5,971 nucleotides of DNA from JAIVJN01 sp036732565 (GTDB lineage: Bacteria; Acidobacteriota; Vicinamibacteria; Vicinamibacterales; UBA2999), in contig DAINCF010000455.1 of assembly GCA_036732565.1 (NCBI GenBank), forward strand, positions 1 through 5,971, written 5' to 3'. The notes under the pieces were generated by a model. That model worked only from the letters and a program-made list of their open reading frames with translations. It ran no database searches and was not told the DNA's origin. This document shows, piece by piece, positions 5,554 through 5,971 of the stretch; position 1 is the stretch's first letter, and every line of letters starts with the position of its first letter. A program made the position numbers and the translations under genes.

Positions 5554-5916
5554 ATGGCCGATCGCGATCAACCGCCAGACGAGCTGCTGCCGCTGCTTCC
5601 CGCGACATTCCACATTCTGCTCGCGGTCGCCGACGAGGACCGTCACGGCTACGCGATCATTCAGGAGGTCGCGGCCCGCACCAACGGCGACGTGCGCCTG
5701 AGCGCCGGTACGCTGTATCGCTCGATCCAGCGGATGCTGGAGCAGGGTCTGATCGTCGAGACCAACGAGCGGCCCGCGCCGGAGCTCGATGACGAGCGGC
5801 GGCGGTACTACCGCATCACGTCCTTCGGCCGCTCCGTCGCGCGCGCGGAGGCGGCGCGTCTCTCGCAGCTCGTCAAGCTGGCGCGCGCCAGCGGCTTCGT
5901 TCCCGGGAGAGCATGA
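5554..5916 (+). CDS. PadR-family transcriptional regulator
   Basis: This 120-residue DNA-binding protein is a winged helix-turn-helix of the compact PadR type. The first helix region reads LPATFHILLAVADEDRHGYAI (15-35, seen as FHILLA and HGYAII). The recognition helix is LSAGTLYRSIQRMLEQGLI (49-67), and the wing is RRRYYRITSFGR (82-93). A single C-terminal helix (about 95-112) would form the dimer. PadR proteins act as repressors, often of the transport gene beside them. The stop codon overlaps the start of a permease, so both are on one mRNA, the usual arrangement with ADOP permeases in Acidobacteriota. No Shine-Dalgarno precedes ATG 5554, and the -10 box ends six bases before it, which fits a leaderless transcript. 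The inducing signal is unknown. Confidence 0.92.
   Translation: MADRDQPPDELLPLLPATFHILLAVADEDRHGYAIIQEVAARTNGDVRLSAGTLYRSIQRMLEQGLIVETNERPAPELDDERRRYYRITSFGRSVARAEAARLSQLVKLARASGFVPGRA
5905..5909 (+). promoter_or_regulatory. Ribosome binding site of the permease gene
   Basis: GGGAG inside the last codons of padR stands three bases from ATG 5913 and six from ATG 5916. The spacing favours 5916, though both starts are in the same frame and differ by one Met. Confidence 0.55.
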
Positions 5917-5971
5917 TGGGCCTTTACGCACTGCTGCTCCTCCTGTATCCCTCGTCGTTCCGGGCGGAGTA
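5913..5971 (+). CDS. ADOP-type FtsX/MacB-like permease, N-terminal fragment
   Basis: Only the first 19 codons are present before the window ends. They read MMGLYALLLLLYPSSFRAE, and the partial next codon (TA) would fit Tyr. The LLYPxxFRxxY pattern is the start seen in acidobacterial duplicated orphan permeases (ADOP), large proteins with FtsX/MacB-like permease domains that are often encoded right after a PadR regulator. The gene overlaps the padR stop (ATGATG with TGA at 5914-5916), so translation is probably coupled. The identification rests on a very short stretch plus the context; the domain-bearing part lies outside the window. Confidence 0.68.
   Translation, partial: MMGLYALLLLLYPSSFRAE

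Overview
The window is GC-rich DNA with the gene content of Acidobacteriota, probably the Vicinamibacteria (subgroup 6). Two things point there. A PadR-type regulator overlaps the start of a permease whose N-terminus resembles the acidobacterial 'ADOP' FtsX/MacB-like permeases. Intergenic hairpin repeats built around a GCCTTC core also resemble elements I associate with this group. The taxonomic call is inference; no rRNA or other marker gene is present.

Layout. Positions 1-88 hold a short tandem repeat and a perfect hairpin just past the end of the first gene. A HupE/UreJ_2-like membrane protein lies on the minus strand (89-1423). Diverging from it is an exported six-bladed NHL-type beta-propeller (1537-2775, plus). 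A 65-bp convergent gap full of small inverted repeats follows, then an MFS transporter on the minus strand (2841-4109). After a 157-bp divergent gap with two strong hairpins come a PepSY-associated membrane protein (4267-4824) and, 29 bp later with a good Shine-Dalgarno, an exported concanavalin A/LamG-like protein (4854-5480); these two look like one operon. The last unit is a PadR regulator (5554-5916) whose stop overlaps the start of an ADOP-like permease that runs off the window (5913-5971).

How the genes work together. The two well-supported units are PepSY protein plus lectin-like protein (membrane and periplasm, substrate unknown) and PadR plus permease (a regulator with its likely target). 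The HupE-like and propeller genes share a 113-bp divergent promoter region but are not an obvious pathway. Most products are predicted to be exported or in the membrane, so the region looks like a set of cell-envelope and transport functions rather than one pathway.

The most interesting signals are regulatory. The padR promoter is covered by a perfect 9-bp inverted repeat, and its -10 box sits so close to the ATG that the mRNA should be leaderless. The HupE-like and MFS genes have a TAnnnT box at nearly the same distance from their starts, so the first genes of several transcripts here may be leaderless, while internal genes have Shine-Dalgarno sites. No complete new defence or metabolic system is visible.
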